From: an uncultured Saprospiraceae bacterium
Lineage (GTDB): Bacteria; Bacteroidota; Bacteroidia; Chitinophagales; Saprospiraceae
NCBI GenBank assembly: GCA_938015415.1
Contig: CALLPK010000012.1
Span: 1 to 43,224 of the forward strand
Length of the DNA: 43,224 nt
Direction of reading: 5' to 3'
The notes beneath the pieces are model-generated. The model did not search any database. It saw nothing but the letters and a program-made list of their open reading frames with translations, and was not told the DNA's origin. The position numbers were made by a program, and so were the translations under genes. Shown here piece after piece: positions 31,942-41,861 of the stretch. How positions within the stretch are numbered: position 1 is the first letter of the stretch; the number at the start of each line of letters is the position of its first letter.

Positions 31942-34911
31942 TTACCGCTTCCCCGAAGTTTCCGTATCCATCGTCTTGGCTTCTGGTAACAAAACAATTT
32001 GAAGATAATTATTCCAGTCAAAATACTTTGTCGCTGCAGATTTGATGTCTTCGCTGGTTAAACTATTGATCCCTTCCTCCAGACTTTCCAGAGAAATGTT
32101 TTTAGGATCCAGCTTTTCAACGTAGGCATTTTCCAAAGAACTAATCCAGAAATTGTTTTCTTTCAAATCCTTGATTCGACCCTGGCGCTGCGTTTCTTTG
32201 ATCTTATTCATATCCTTATCTTCGGCACCATTTTGCTGTGCATTCTTAATATCTGTCATGGCGGTCTCAATTAATTCATCCACTCTGGGAGGGTCAGCAT
32301 TGAAAGAAATCGTAATGTTATATTTAGATTCAGGATACTGAGAAGTATTTCCGCTAACTCGCACACCGTAAACACCTCCTTTGTCTTCTCGCATAGATTC
32401 CCGCATTTTAATCCGTAAGATATCAATCATAGATTTGAAATGATACCGGTTTTCGGAGGTCCATTCAAAGTCACCGTGAAAGGTAATATCGACGAGCGCT
32501 TTGGGTGCTTCTCCGTAGGTGAGCGTTTTCTTGATCACTCCTTTCTGATAATTAACGTTAGTGTTTTTCCAGGTTTCTCCTTTGTTGGTAGCCGGGAGAT
32601 TGCCCAGATATTTAGCCAGCATAGGAATAGTTTTTTCTTTATCAAAATTACCCACCAGGAAAAAAGTCATATCACTGGCATCCGCAAAGCGCTCCTGATA
32701 AATCTGGTAGATGCGATCCATATCCAGTTGGGCCATATCTTCTGCCGTTGGAAACCCAACCCTTGGGTGATTATTGTATTTGATTTTCAGGGTCTGATCA
32801 AAAAAGTAATAGTCGGGTTGCGAAAGCAGGTTTTTATAAATAGCGGTTTGTTTAGCCGCGTAAGAATTTAAAACCTCTTTATCTTTTCTAGGTTTGGTTG
32901 CGTACAGATAGACCATCTCAAGCATGGTAGTCAAGTCATCCGGTGAGGCACTACCTCGGAATCCCTGACGCAGGCCACCAATCCAGGGATTCAGTCGTAC
33001 AACTTTTCCAGACATCTTTTTGGTCAATTGCATATTATCAAAACTGCCGACACCTGATTCACCAATTACTCTGGCTGCATTACTGGCTTGTTTGTAATCC
33101 TGGTCAGTATACAGAGAATTACCCCCGGGACTAAAAGCTCGTAGTAATACTTCGTCATTTTTAAAATCAGTTGGTTTTAAAACTACTTTTACGCCATTAG
33201 CAAGGGTGATTTCGGTGGCGTCGATCTCCGGAATTTCTTTGGTGGAAACGACGGGCTTTGCGATTAAATTTTCAGATAAAAGGGGTTCGTCATTAACTTC
33301 GTCGATGTAAGCAGCAATATCCTGACGCTTAATTTTGGTTAGTAAACTACGAATTTCGGTTTCGTCTGGTAGCGGAGTATCTGCTTTTTCTGGACCAGTA
33401 ACGACCACTACCCGATTTTTATCCGTAATCCATTCCTTTGCCAGGCTATTGACTTCTCTGAGTTGAATGGTGGGTAAATATTGGTTGTAAAATTTTACCT
33501 CGTCTTTGATGGATGGGATTGGATTATTATCGAGATAGTTGTAAACGTAGCGCATCGCAAAGCGGCGACTGTCCGTTTTATCTTTTTCTTTAAATGCTTT
33601 TTCCATATTGGTCAGTAATTCTTTCTTTGCTCGCTCCAGTTCCGTCGACGTAAAACCATGTCGTAAAACACGCTCGTTTTCGGTCATGATTACCGTTAGT
33701 CCGCGTGCTGCGCCTCCCTCGGGAACCATTGCGTAAGAAGAATAGGTGGCAAGGCTTCCTACATCTCCGTCGTAGCCCGTGTAGGCAAAAGAAAATGGAG
33801 GATTGGGCTGTTGACTAATTTCGTTAAGTCGGGCGCTTAACATGGTATTGTAAAGACGGTATACCAGATTTTTTCGGTAGCCAATCAAATCGGTCACCGG
33901 TTCGTATTTATGTTTATATACTAATTGTACATTGGTAAAAGGCGCTTCTTTATCGGAGACAATTGAGATCAGGGTCTCATCGTGATTGGGAACGGGGTAG
34001 GCCTCAACGGGACGATTATTGGCTGGGTTTTTTAATTTGCCAAAACGTTGTTTTACGTCTTTTTCCATCTGGTCAACGTCGATGTCCCCGACCACGACGA
34101 CCGCCATTAAATTAGGTCGGTACCAGTCCTGGTAAAAGCGTTTAACCGTGGCATAATCGGCATTACGGATAATCTCAGGTTTCCCAATGGGTAATCTTTG
34201 TGCGTAGCGGGAGTCGTTATAAAGAACGGGAAGCCATTGGTTGAGCATCCGTTGATTAGGGCTCAGACGAGAACGCCATTCTGATTCTACTACGCCCCGT
34301 TCTTTGTCGATTTCTTCATTGTCAAAACTTACGCCACCGGCCCAATCTTCGAGTACCAGCATCCCCTTGTTCAGTAAGGCCACACTGTCCGTTCGAACCT
34401 GTAACATATAAACGGTTTCGTCAAAACTGGTATAAGCATTCAAATCTGGTCCAAATCTGGTCCCGACACTCTCAAGATAATCGACCAGTTCACTTTTTTT
34501 AAAGTTGGTACTACCGTTAAAAGCCATATGCTCTACAAAGTGTGCCAGTCCCTGTTGATCGTCGTCCTCTTGCATGGCGCCGGCATTAACGGCGAGTCGC
34601 AGCTCCGCCCGGTTTTCGGGTTTGGTATTTTTCTTAATATAATATTTTAGACCATTGTCCAGCGTTCCCATTCTAATGTCCGGATCTACCGGAAGACCTT
34701 TAGAAAAAGTTTCATTTGCTGAAGTAGTTAACGGTTTATTCATTTTTGGTGAAGTGGTGTCAGTCGTCGTCGTCGTCGTCGTTGTCGTGGTTACCGTCGG
34801 AATAGTTTTTTCGGTATTTCCTTGTACTGTTTTTGTCGTTTTAGGAGTACAGGACCAGTAGCCAGAAAATAATAGAATAGATAAAACGGAGAGGAGGATT
34901 TTGATTTTCAT
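31942..34911 (-). CDS. Large two-unit M16-family zinc protease lipoprotein
   Basis: A 989-residue protein. The N-terminal signal MKIKILLSVLSILLFSGYWS precedes Cys21, a probable lipobox with an unusual Trp-Ser before the Cys. A Thr-rich linker (ten consecutive Thr at 41-50) follows. The first M16 unit has an intact HxxEH site (His124, Glu127, His128 in GLAHFVEHMAFNGS). A second, non-catalytic M16 unit (from ~545, EIDATEITLANGVKVVLKP) completes the clamshell. The size fits the pitrilysin/PqqL-type M16 peptidases of Bacteroidota. It likely degrades oligopeptides in the periplasm. This is the third M16 gene in the window and is separate from the split pair at 20.3-23.8 kb. Confidence 0.93.
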   Translation of the reverse strand: MKIKILLSVLSILLFSGYWSCTPKTTKTVQGNTEKTIPTVTTTTTTTTTTDTTSPKMNKPLTTSANETFSKGLPVDPDIRMGTLDNGLKYYIKKNTKPENRAELRLAVNAGAMQEDDDQQGLAHFVEHMAFNGSTNFKKSELVDYLESVGTRFGPDLNAYTSFDETVYMLQVRTDSVALLNKGMLVLEDWAGGVSFDNEEIDKERGVVESEWRSRLSPNQRMLNQWLPVLYNDSRYAQRLPIGKPEIIRNADYATVKRFYQDWYRPNLMAVVVVGDIDVDQMEKDVKQRFGKLKNPANNRPVEAYPVPNHDETLISIVSDKEAPFTNVQLVYKHKYEPVTDLIGYRKNLVYRLYNTMLSARLNEISQQPNPPFSFAYTGYDGDVGSLATYSSYAMVPEGGAARGLTVIMTENERVLRHGFTSTELERAKKELLTNMEKAFKEKDKTDSRRFAMRYVYNYLDNNPIPSIKDEVKFYNQYLPTIQLREVNSLAKEWITDKNRVVVVTGPEKADTPLPDETEIRSLLTKIKRQDIAAYIDEVNDEPLLSENLIAKPVVSTKEIPEIDATEITLANGVKVVLKPTDFKNDEVLLRAFSPGGNSLYTDQDYKQASNAARVIGESGVGSFDNMQLTKKMSGKVVRLNPWIGGLRQGFRGSASPDDLTTMLEMVYLYATKPRKDKEVLNSYAAKQTAIYKNLLSQPDYYFFDQTLKIKYNNHPRVGFPTAEDMAQLDMDRIYQIYQERFADASDMTFFLVGNFDKEKTIPMLAKYLGNLPATNKGETWKNTNVNYQKGVIKKTLTYGEAPKALVDITFHGDFEWTSENRYHFKSMIDILRIKMRESMREDKGGVYGVRVSGNTSQYPESKYNITISFNADPPRVDELIETAMTDIKNAQQNGAEDKDMNKIKETQRQGRIKDLKENNFWISSLENAYVEKLDPKNISLESLEEGINSLTSEDIKSAATKYFDWNNYLQIVLLPEAKTMDTETSGKR
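34763..34789 (+). repeat. GTC trinucleotide tract coding for poly-Thr
   Basis: A near-perfect GTC/GTT trinucleotide run encodes, on the minus strand, the ten-Thr linker of the M16 lipoprotein just after the lipid anchor. Length changes would be in frame. Confidence 0.8.
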
Positions 34912-35358
34912 TTAAATAATGTTTTAGTTAAAAAGAGGTTATTTGTCGTTGTTGTAAACAACTTCAATGGTAAGAAGTTATACGCGTAGATTCTGTGTCT
35001 TTAAATATACGTAAAATATTTTATGTAAATGTATTTCAATTATGTCTTAACACTTCATCTTCTATCATAACGGGGAAATTAGTAAAAGAAACGTAAAATT
35101 AGTACAAAAAGAAACAGATTCGCTAAAAGACAAAATGGCCGTTAATCGAAGTGTTAATTTGGTAAGATTATGAAATTATACTATGTTTGGAGTATTATTA
35201 ACCGTGTATAGCAAATCTGGCTGATTTTGGATTGTTAGACTTTTGTTCCGTTAGCTAAATCGTATCCCTTTAACATGATTTCAGGTTATAGAAAAACCAA
35301 CTAGTCTGCCAGTTCTGATTTTGTCACACGCTCAGATATTTAAAACAATAATAACAAC
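34912..35358. other. Divergent intergenic region between the M16 lipoprotein and GH16 genes
   Basis: 447 bases, A/T-rich, with no credible ORF. Small inverted repeats lie close to the M16 start (GTTGT-2-ACAAC at 34951-34962; AACTTC-8-GAAGTT at 34960-34979). They could be operators or leader hairpins. I see no exact TAnnTTTG near either gene. The length suggests regulated expression of GH16. Confidence 0.4.
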
Positions 35359-36987
35359 ATGAATTTTTTTAAAAAAAATATTGTCATTTTATTCATTGTA
35401 ATCTCATTAATTCCGGCAACTTCAATTTCGCAGACTTTGCAAGATGATTTTGAGGGTAACGGCAATGTTTCTGGCTGGATCGGGGATAATTGTAATATTA
35501 ATGTTGGAATCAATAATCCTTTTCCACAAGGTATAAATAATTCTTCCAAAGTGCTGCGCTACCATGATGTCGGGGGGCAGTATGCTAACGTACGTTTTCA
35601 AAATTCCGAAAAACTCAACCTCACCTACAGCTCTGTTTTTACCTTGAAAATTTATATTTCGTCAAATGGGCTAACAGGTAATCAAAATAATCAAATTTCC
35701 TTAAAGCTTCAGAACGGCTCGCTCGACGAACCGTGGACGACCCAAACAGAAGTTGTTAAATCAGTTGGACTGGATCAATGGCAACTGATAACCTTTGATT
35801 TTGCAAATGATGCTTACGCAAGTTTTGACCAGAATTCTGGAGCACCACGCTATCGCACCGATTTTGATCGTATCTTGATTCAAATAAATGGAGAGAATAA
35901 TACAGATCAGGTGGTCGCGTATTTAGACGACTTTTATCATGAAACAAATACCCCTGTTGATCCTGTCTATGATCAGTTAGTTTGGTCGGACGAATTTTCG
36001 GAAGATGGCCCAATTGACAACACCAAGTGGTTTCATCAAACCCAATTACCGTCCGGAGGAAGTTGGTATAATGGAGAGGTTCAACACTATACCAACCGTT
36101 TAGATAATTCTAATGTTGAAAATGATGTGTTGCGAATCATTGCTAAAAAAGAGAATTATACAGATCAGGGATTTACAAAAAACTATACTTCGGCAAGGTT
36201 AAATTCTAAATTTGCTTTTACCTACGGAAAAGTAGAAATCCGCGCTAAATTACCCTCGGGTAGCGGTACCTGGCCTGCTTTGTGGATGTTGGGTAAAAAT
36301 ATCACCGAAAACGGCGCCTATTGGCAGATTGAAGGATTTGGAACCACCTCCTGGCCTGCTTGTGGTGAAATTGATATTATGGAACATTGGGGGCGTAACC
36401 AAAATTTTGTACAGAGTGCCATGCATACGCCTTCTAGTCACGGGGATACCCAGGATAAAGGTGGACGTATTATTCCTACGGCTTCCAGTGAATTTCATAT
36501 TTATAGCCTTGAATGGTCTGCCGAAAAAATGGTCTTTAAAATCGATGGAGGCATTCACTATATTTATGATCCGGTTAATAAAAATATGGATAACTGGCCT
36601 TTCGATGCCGACCAGTATTTGTTAATGAATTTTGCCATCGAGCCAGGCATTGAAGCTGGCTTTACGGAAGATGTCATGGAAATTGATTACGTGAGGGTTT
36701 ATCAGGAAACGACCGCTTCTACTAATTCAATAGACAACACCGAGATCACCCATTTTTACCCCAATCCAGTAATTGATGAATTAAATATTGAGCTCAAAGA
36801 ATCCGGTGTACAAAATATTACCCTGGAGATTTTTGCGGCTAATGGATCGCTCCTACAATCTTCCGTTTGCCCGGTAGTGGAGAAGGTCGCGACTTTAAAA
36901 AATTTAAATAACTTACCAAGTGATGTGTATTTAGCTGTTTATCAAGTAAATAGCAAAAAATATGTACTGAAATTTGTTAAACGGTAA
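35359..36987 (+). CDS. Secreted GH16 beta-glucanase/laminarinase-type enzyme with T9SS sorting domain
   Basis: A 542-residue exported enzyme. The signal peptide (MNFFKKNIVILFIVISLIPA) is followed by a beta-sandwich module (~30-195, DDFEGNGNVSGWIGDN) resembling a carbohydrate-binding module. A GH16 catalytic domain (~205-455) contains ACGEIDIMEHWG, with Glu337, Asp339 and Glu342 as nucleophile, assistant and acid/base. The ExDxxE spacing with the extra Met is that of the laminarinase/beta-bulge group. The C-terminal ~80 residues (THFYPNPVIDELNIEL, ending YVLKFVKR) are a type A T9SS sorting domain, so it is exported by type IX secretion. The substrate (beta-1,3-glucan or related) is inferred. 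Confidence 0.93.
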   Translation: MNFFKKNIVILFIVISLIPATSISQTLQDDFEGNGNVSGWIGDNCNINVGINNPFPQGINNSSKVLRYHDVGGQYANVRFQNSEKLNLTYSSVFTLKIYISSNGLTGNQNNQISLKLQNGSLDEPWTTQTEVVKSVGLDQWQLITFDFANDAYASFDQNSGAPRYRTDFDRILIQINGENNTDQVVAYLDDFYHETNTPVDPVYDQLVWSDEFSEDGPIDNTKWFHQTQLPSGGSWYNGEVQHYTNRLDNSNVENDVLRIIAKKENYTDQGFTKNYTSARLNSKFAFTYGKVEIRAKLPSGSGTWPALWMLGKNITENGAYWQIEGFGTTSWPACGEIDIMEHWGRNQNFVQSAMHTPSSHGDTQDKGGRIIPTASSEFHIYSLEWSAEKMVFKIDGGIHYIYDPVNKNMDNWPFDADQYLLMNFAIEPGIEAGFTEDVMEIDYVRVYQETTASTNSIDNTEITHFYPNPVIDELNIELKESGVQNITLEIFAANGSLLQSSVCPVVEKVATLKNLNNLPSDVYLAVYQVNSKKYVLKFVKR

Positions 36988-37143
36988 TACCAAACATTAC
37001 CCTTGCTGGAACGTTATAGACCAAAGCATGTATTTGTAAAATACTTTTAATTATGTACCCATTTTCATAAATGTTTCGTCTAAAATGATCAAAACCCTTA
37101 TCTGATAAAAGGGTATTCAGTCTTAAAAACAAAATTCACTACA

Positions 37144-38322
37144 ATGAAAATTTTTAACATTATCTTAATTTTAGCTTTGCTTAGCGCTAACCTTTTTGGA
37201 CAATACGCAAACGTAAATTTTGATCCCGCTATGCGTACTTTCAATAATTTTAAACCATTGCCTTCGGAAGAGGATATGATGTTTACGGGGGCTGTTCCGG
37301 CCAACGTTAACGTAGTAGAATTTCAATTTTTTCGTGGTAAAAATAAAGACTATAAAGATCCATTGTACGTAGCTAACTGGGAACGGGGGGCTGGTGATGA
37401 AAGCGTTTCATTCAAACTTCCTGTTAATTATAAATTGGTTGCCAACAAAAAATATAACATTCGTGTAAAGTATTTTCAAAAAGTAGCGAACGCAGACCGC
37501 GAAAAAATCTACGGGGCGCTCAAAAATAATCTGGATGCTTATTTAGGACAGACTTTACAGAGCAGTAATAAAAAAATAAAACTGACCAAGAGTAGCAAGG
37601 ACATGATGAAGGATTTAAACACCATCGTCACCTATGGCCTACGCGAATATCGAGTTACCAACGGAATTCCTTTTGACGGTTTTTCTGATTTGGTAAAAGG
37701 TCAGATTGACGCAATTGATGATAAAAAACTAAACGAAGTTTTATTTGACGCCACTAACACTTCACAAGCAATGGCTTCTGCCAAATACCGAGACCAGTTA
37801 ATTAAGGATTTGCAGACCCTGATACACGCAGAAGTACGCTTTCTACTCAATAGCGACATTGCTCGTCTCATCAATCAGTATGATATTCCGGATGTAAAAA
37901 CAGAAGAAAGAAACGGTTATTTTTCTATTAATGTAGGGTACGGTGCCGTATTTTTTGACGGAGATATTGACAATTTAGAATATGGTCGTGCTCCTTATGT
38001 TGGCTTGGCTTTTCCATTGTCAACCAGTACACTTGCTCCTAAGTTTTTCCGGAATGCCTCGATTACTCTCGGTATTTTTACAAAAAACTTCACCGATGTT
38101 GGAGACCGTGGTACAATCACCGGACCGATTGTAAAAAGACCAATTTATTTGGGACTGGATTATAAATTATTTCAGTTTATTCGTTTTAATGTTGGAGCGG
38201 CTGCACTCGAAGAAGATACGGTAAATACCGGAACCGTCTCTGGTATCAAAAATCGGGTTTTCTTCCGTCCATTCGTCGGATTAAGTGCCAAGATAAATCT
38301 TTCCATTGGTTTGGATAAGTAA
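37144..38322 (+). CDS. Secreted protein of unknown function, paired with the large OmpA protein
   Basis: A 392-residue protein with a signal peptide (MKIFNIILILALLSANLFGQ). The N-terminal ~100 residues are beta-rich (VVEFQFFRGKNKDYKDP). A helical, charged middle (~110-235) includes KKIKLTKSSKDMMKDLN and QLIKDLQTLIHAEVRFL. The C-terminal ~140 residues read as barrel-like strands (GYFSINVGYGAVFFDGDIDN, then PFVGLSAKINLSIGLDK), suggesting an outer-membrane barrel. I do not recognise the family. It lies 44 bases upstream of the OmpA gene on the same strand, so the two probably act together at the outer membrane. Confidence 0.75.
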   Translation: MKIFNIILILALLSANLFGQYANVNFDPAMRTFNNFKPLPSEEDMMFTGAVPANVNVVEFQFFRGKNKDYKDPLYVANWERGAGDESVSFKLPVNYKLVANKKYNIRVKYFQKVANADREKIYGALKNNLDAYLGQTLQSSNKKIKLTKSSKDMMKDLNTIVTYGLREYRVTNGIPFDGFSDLVKGQIDAIDDKKLNEVLFDATNTSQAMASAKYRDQLIKDLQTLIHAEVRFLLNSDIARLINQYDIPDVKTEERNGYFSINVGYGAVFFDGDIDNLEYGRAPYVGLAFPLSTSTLAPKFFRNASITLGIFTKNFTDVGDRGTITGPIVKRPIYLGLDYKLFQFIRFNVGAAALEEDTVNTGTVSGIKNRVFFRPFVGLSAKINLSIGLDK

Positions 38323-38366
38323 AAATTATCTGGTAACATTTTATTCATCTTTTAGATCCGATTCGA

Positions 38367-41333
38367 ATGATAAAGCAAACTATATTTTTTATTTTATGCC
38401 TCTTTTTAGGAGCTCTTTCTGCCAATGCACAACAGCAAAACGCAAAATGGAGTATCGGCGTATATTCGGGTATTGGTAACTACCAGGGAGACCTGAGCAG
38501 GAATTTTTACGATCCCAACGATGCTATTTTAAATATTTTTGATAATACCGATTACCTCTCTTACGGCCTATCGCTCGGTAAAAGTCTGAATGATAGCTGG
38601 TCACTGCGCCTCATGGCTTCACAGAGTACATTTATTGCCAATGATCGTAGTGTGGACTGGAATAATGACCTGGTAACCGACAACGAAAATTTTACTCGTT
38701 CACTGAACGCTCGTACCAAGGTCAATGATCTTAGTCTGCTCGGTGTCTGGTCTTTAGCTAATGATAAAATTTTACCCGAACAGGTTTTTCTGGCACCTTA
38801 CTTTTTAGTAGGGGGTGGTTTCTCAACATTTAACAATTCCGCCGACCTTTACACAGAAAGAGGCGATCGCTATTTTTATTGGAATGATCAGACGATTCGC
38901 GATATGCTACAGAATGAAACCAATACCGGAAATATTATTCAGCAGGATGGTATTTTTGAAACGGATTTGGAACCTTTACAAACCGAAGGAGTGGATTACG
39001 AAAATTACTTTTTACACCTTTCGGTGGGGGCCGGATTAAAATTCCGTTTGTGGAAACGGATGAGCTTAAATATTGAATCAATATTTCGTTTCACCAGTAC
39101 GGATTACCTGGATGACGTAAGCGGAAATTTTCTCGCTGATTATGATTCTCCCCAACAAGCGTATGCAGCTAATCCTGCCTTGCGAGAATCCTTGAACCGT
39201 GGAAATACCGACGACAAAAGAGACCGGCTTCATTTAACTACGGTTAGTCTGCATTATAATTTTGGTAGAATGCCTAAACCTTTTGTCGCCCCGGCCATCT
39301 TGATCGGTGACCTTTACGATACGGATAAATTTCAAAAGACAAATGTATTACCAAGTAGTGCGGATACGACCTACCAGCCCATTAGTGTCATTCCAATTAT
39401 TGACCTTGATAGTTTTTTAGTCATGTCTGACAATGATTATATGGAAGATATTGAAGAACTCGATATTCCTGAAATTGATATGACCAACGATGATACGTTA
39501 CAGTGGACGACAGACTTATCCGCTGATAGTTCATTAGTACAATATAATTTACCCGATGGGATTGATACCTTTTATCGGGTGGTGACCCCAATGGATTCTA
39601 TTTACTATACCGATGAACTTGAAATTGACGCAGGTCTGGCGGATCAGGTGGATACCTTGACGCGTATCGGAGATGTCTTATTCTCAGAAAATAATAACAA
39701 GTGGCAACCACTCGACGAAGATGATTGGGAAAGCTATAATGATTTTTTATTGGCTTCTCAATTATCCGACACGACTATTTTGCTGGTGAATAATTCTGCG
39801 GATACGATTCAGTTTCCTCAGTCGAATACCGGTGGAATGATCGACTTGAGTACCACCACGGATTCGTTGACAGAAGTTGATCGTATCGCCATTTCTAATC
39901 CGGTTATCGAGAAACCTCCTCTAACCATTGAAAATACCATCGTGGATACGACGGAATTACAGATTATTGAAGATGCGCCAATGCCAATTCCATCCACGAC
40001 TACCATTGTGGACACGATGGAACTGCAAATTATAGAAAGTACGCCTACGCCAATTCCACCCACAACTACCACGGTTGAACAGGAACAACAATTAATCGTA
40101 TCCCCCGACCCTCGGACCGATTCTCTTTACTGGCAGGTGAGTCAGTTGTCTTCCAATATTGCAAAGTTAAGAGAAGAACAAAGAAATGATCGGGATATGA
40201 ACGCCGCCGTAGTAAATCAACGACTGGCCGTTGTTCAAGCTGAACTGGATAGTTTACGGATGGCGCAAGCCAGAAATAATAATGAACTCAGTGAACAATG
40301 GCGTGCTGATTTTCAATTAGCCATGACGGAAATTGAAAAGCAGATTCAGGAAACCAAAGATCCGGTTAATGCCAATACCACTAATGATAATTCGCAGGCC
40401 GAAATCGATGGAATGCGCCGGGAAATGGAATCTATGCGCACGTACCTCATGACAAGTAATCAAAAAACACAAGATCGCTCTGAACTGGAAGAATATAAAC
40501 GAAAACTTTGGTTATACGAGATTCAGTCTAGAAATATGCAGGAAAATACCCAGGAAAGACAAAAATTGGAAGCAGAAATAAATAGTCTCAAGCAAAGCAT
40601 TAATCGACAACAAGAGTTAGCGGTGACTAACCGACCTGCCCCTGCGGTAATTCCGGTTCCGGTAAATACACAAGATCGAACGGAGGTCAACGAACTCAAA
40701 TCGGAGGTAGCCAATCTTAATAAGAACATGGCTGAAATGCGAAAATTATTGGAGCAACAAAATAATCAGTCCAGTGCTGCTTCCAACACTGAACTACAAG
40801 CCATTAAGGCCGAAATTTCAAAGTTGAGCAGCTCGGTCAATTCCAATACGAACAACAATGAAACAGCCGAGATCGCTCAGTTAAAAGCCGAATTAGCCGC
40901 AACCAGAAAACAGCTGGCAGATCTGTCAAATAAGCCCGCACCAACACCCGCACCGCCGACCATTATTACCAATACGGTAGTTCCATCACCGACTACTGCC
41001 CGTGAGGCAATCGCTGGTCGTGAACAGCAATTGGTATTCTTTAAGCTGGGAGCTTCCCAACTGGATGCTCCGTCTATGCAAATTATTCAGTCGGTAGCGC
41101 AACTCATGAAGCAATATCCGGAGGTCTACGCGGAGCTGGAAGGATATACCGATCCAAGTGGAAATGCGGATGCTAACTTGATCTTGTCAGGAAAAAGAGC
41201 GACGGCAGTTCAGAATTTCTTAGTTCAATATGGCATCGCAGCTAACCGATTAATTGCCATCCCACGGGGAGAAGATCCGACGAGTAATGCCAGCTACGGT
41301 AGAAGGGTAGCGATTAGGTTAAATGTTAGATAA
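38367..41333 (+). CDS. Large OmpA-family protein: barrel, repeat linker, coiled coil and peptidoglycan-binding domain
   Basis: A 988-residue envelope protein. The signal peptide MIKQTIFFILCLFLGALSA is followed by an N-terminal barrel-type domain (~22-310, WSIGVYSGIGNYQGDLSRNF). A long acidic linker (~310-520) leads to two tandem 22-residue Pro/Thr repeats (about 524-567) and a long coiled coil (~590-870, with EQQNNQSSAASNTELQAI). The C-terminal OmpA domain (~890-988) has LEGYTDPSGNADANLILSGK and GRRVAIRL, carrying the Asp and Arg that bind diaminopimelate. It is about twice the usual OmpA length. It probably spans from the outer membrane to the wall as a long tether, co-expressed with the unknown secreted protein upstream. 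Confidence 0.9.
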   Translation: MIKQTIFFILCLFLGALSANAQQQNAKWSIGVYSGIGNYQGDLSRNFYDPNDAILNIFDNTDYLSYGLSLGKSLNDSWSLRLMASQSTFIANDRSVDWNNDLVTDNENFTRSLNARTKVNDLSLLGVWSLANDKILPEQVFLAPYFLVGGGFSTFNNSADLYTERGDRYFYWNDQTIRDMLQNETNTGNIIQQDGIFETDLEPLQTEGVDYENYFLHLSVGAGLKFRLWKRMSLNIESIFRFTSTDYLDDVSGNFLADYDSPQQAYAANPALRESLNRGNTDDKRDRLHLTTVSLHYNFGRMPKPFVAPAILIGDLYDTDKFQKTNVLPSSADTTYQPISVIPIIDLDSFLVMSDNDYMEDIEELDIPEIDMTNDDTLQWTTDLSADSSLVQYNLPDGIDTFYRVVTPMDSIYYTDELEIDAGLADQVDTLTRIGDVLFSENNNKWQPLDEDDWESYNDFLLASQLSDTTILLVNNSADTIQFPQSNTGGMIDLSTTTDSLTEVDRIAISNPVIEKPPLTIENTIVDTTELQIIEDAPMPIPSTTTIVDTMELQIIESTPTPIPPTTTTVEQEQQLIVSPDPRTDSLYWQVSQLSSNIAKLREEQRNDRDMNAAVVNQRLAVVQAELDSLRMAQARNNNELSEQWRADFQLAMTEIEKQIQETKDPVNANTTNDNSQAEIDGMRREMESMRTYLMTSNQKTQDRSELEEYKRKLWLYEIQSRNMQENTQERQKLEAEINSLKQSINRQQELAVTNRPAPAVIPVPVNTQDRTEVNELKSEVANLNKNMAEMRKLLEQQNNQSSAASNTELQAIKAEISKLSSSVNSNTNNNETAEIAQLKAELAATRKQLADLSNKPAPTPAPPTIITNTVVPSPTTAREAIAGREQQLVFFKLGASQLDAPSMQIIQSVAQLMKQYPEVYAELEGYTDPSGNADANLILSGKRATAVQNFLVQYGIAANRLIAIPRGEDPTSNASYGRRVAIRLNVR
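39936..40067 (+). repeat. Tandem 66-bp duplication inside the large OmpA gene
   Basis: Copy 1 (39936-40001) and copy 2 (40002-40067) encode TIVDT-ELQII-type 22-residue units ending in PIPSTT and PIPPTT. The DNA differs at several third positions, so the duplication is not recent. Confidence 0.85.
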
Positions 41334-41357
41334 AATTAATTTGAAAATTAATTTGAT

Positions 41358-41410
41358 TTATATGGTAATTATCAAAATTTAGTATTTATTTTACCATATA
41401 ATTTTTCTCT
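41358..41410 (+). terminator. Likely terminator of the large OmpA gene
   Basis: An 11-bp stem TTATATGGTAA/TTACCATATAA with a 22-base loop, followed by TTTTTCTC, lies 25 bases after the stop. The long loop and A/T stem make it weaker than the others. Confidence 0.5.
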
Positions 41411-41441
41411 ACCCATTAACAAACCCTAAAACGGATGGCAA

Positions 41442-41795
41442 ATGAACAAGCCAAGAGTCGTAAAAGATTATGAAAAGTTAGATGAGTCTATTTTAGAACA
41501 AATCAAACTAAATTATCCTCGCGGTTTCGAAAGGAACCTCATTACTTTTAAAAATGCAGCTGGTAAATTTGTCAGTGCATTACCGTTCGAAACAGAAGAA
41601 AAATACTACCTCGTACGGATGACCCGGGCCGAAGCCCAGGATATTATCGACGACGATGATGATTACGATGAGGATGGAAATTTACGGGATGATGTGAAGG
41701 AGGAGTACGAAGAAAAACACGATGATATCACCCTGGATGACGAGGAAGTCCAGGAGATAGCGGATAATGGTGTTGATCCGACGGATGATTTGTAA
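41442..41795 (+). CDS. Small acidic protein of unknown function
   Basis: A 117-residue protein. The N-terminal half (VVKDYEKLDESILEQIKLNY, then LITFKNAAGKFVSALPFETE) looks folded, and EKYYLVRMTRAEAQ precedes a very Asp/Glu-rich tail (DDDDDYDEDGN). No signal peptide. I recall similar small proteins being conserved across Bacteroidota without a known role. A good terminator follows. Coding status is supported by its length, composition and clean flanks. Confidence 0.7.
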   Translation: MNKPRVVKDYEKLDESILEQIKLNYPRGFERNLITFKNAAGKFVSALPFETEEKYYLVRMTRAEAQDIIDDDDDYDEDGNLRDDVKEEYEEKHDDITLDDEEVQEIADNGVDPTDDL

Positions 41796-41821
41796 AATAT
41801 CGTTTTAAAAACTAAATGGAT

Positions 41822-41861
41822 AAGCCATCTTCAGTTTTCTGGAGATGGCTTGTATGTTTTT
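41822..41861 (+). terminator. Terminator of the small acidic protein gene
   Basis: A 13-bp stem (one wobble) AAGCCATCTTCAG/CTGGAGATGGCTT with a four-T loop, followed by GTATGTTTTTG. It lies 26 bases after the stop. Confidence 0.82.

Noticed and set aside
41434-41472. Short frame starting ATGGCAAATG just before the small acidic protein
   Set aside because: It runs only 12 codons before a stop and overlaps the real start in another frame; no sign of a functional leader peptide.
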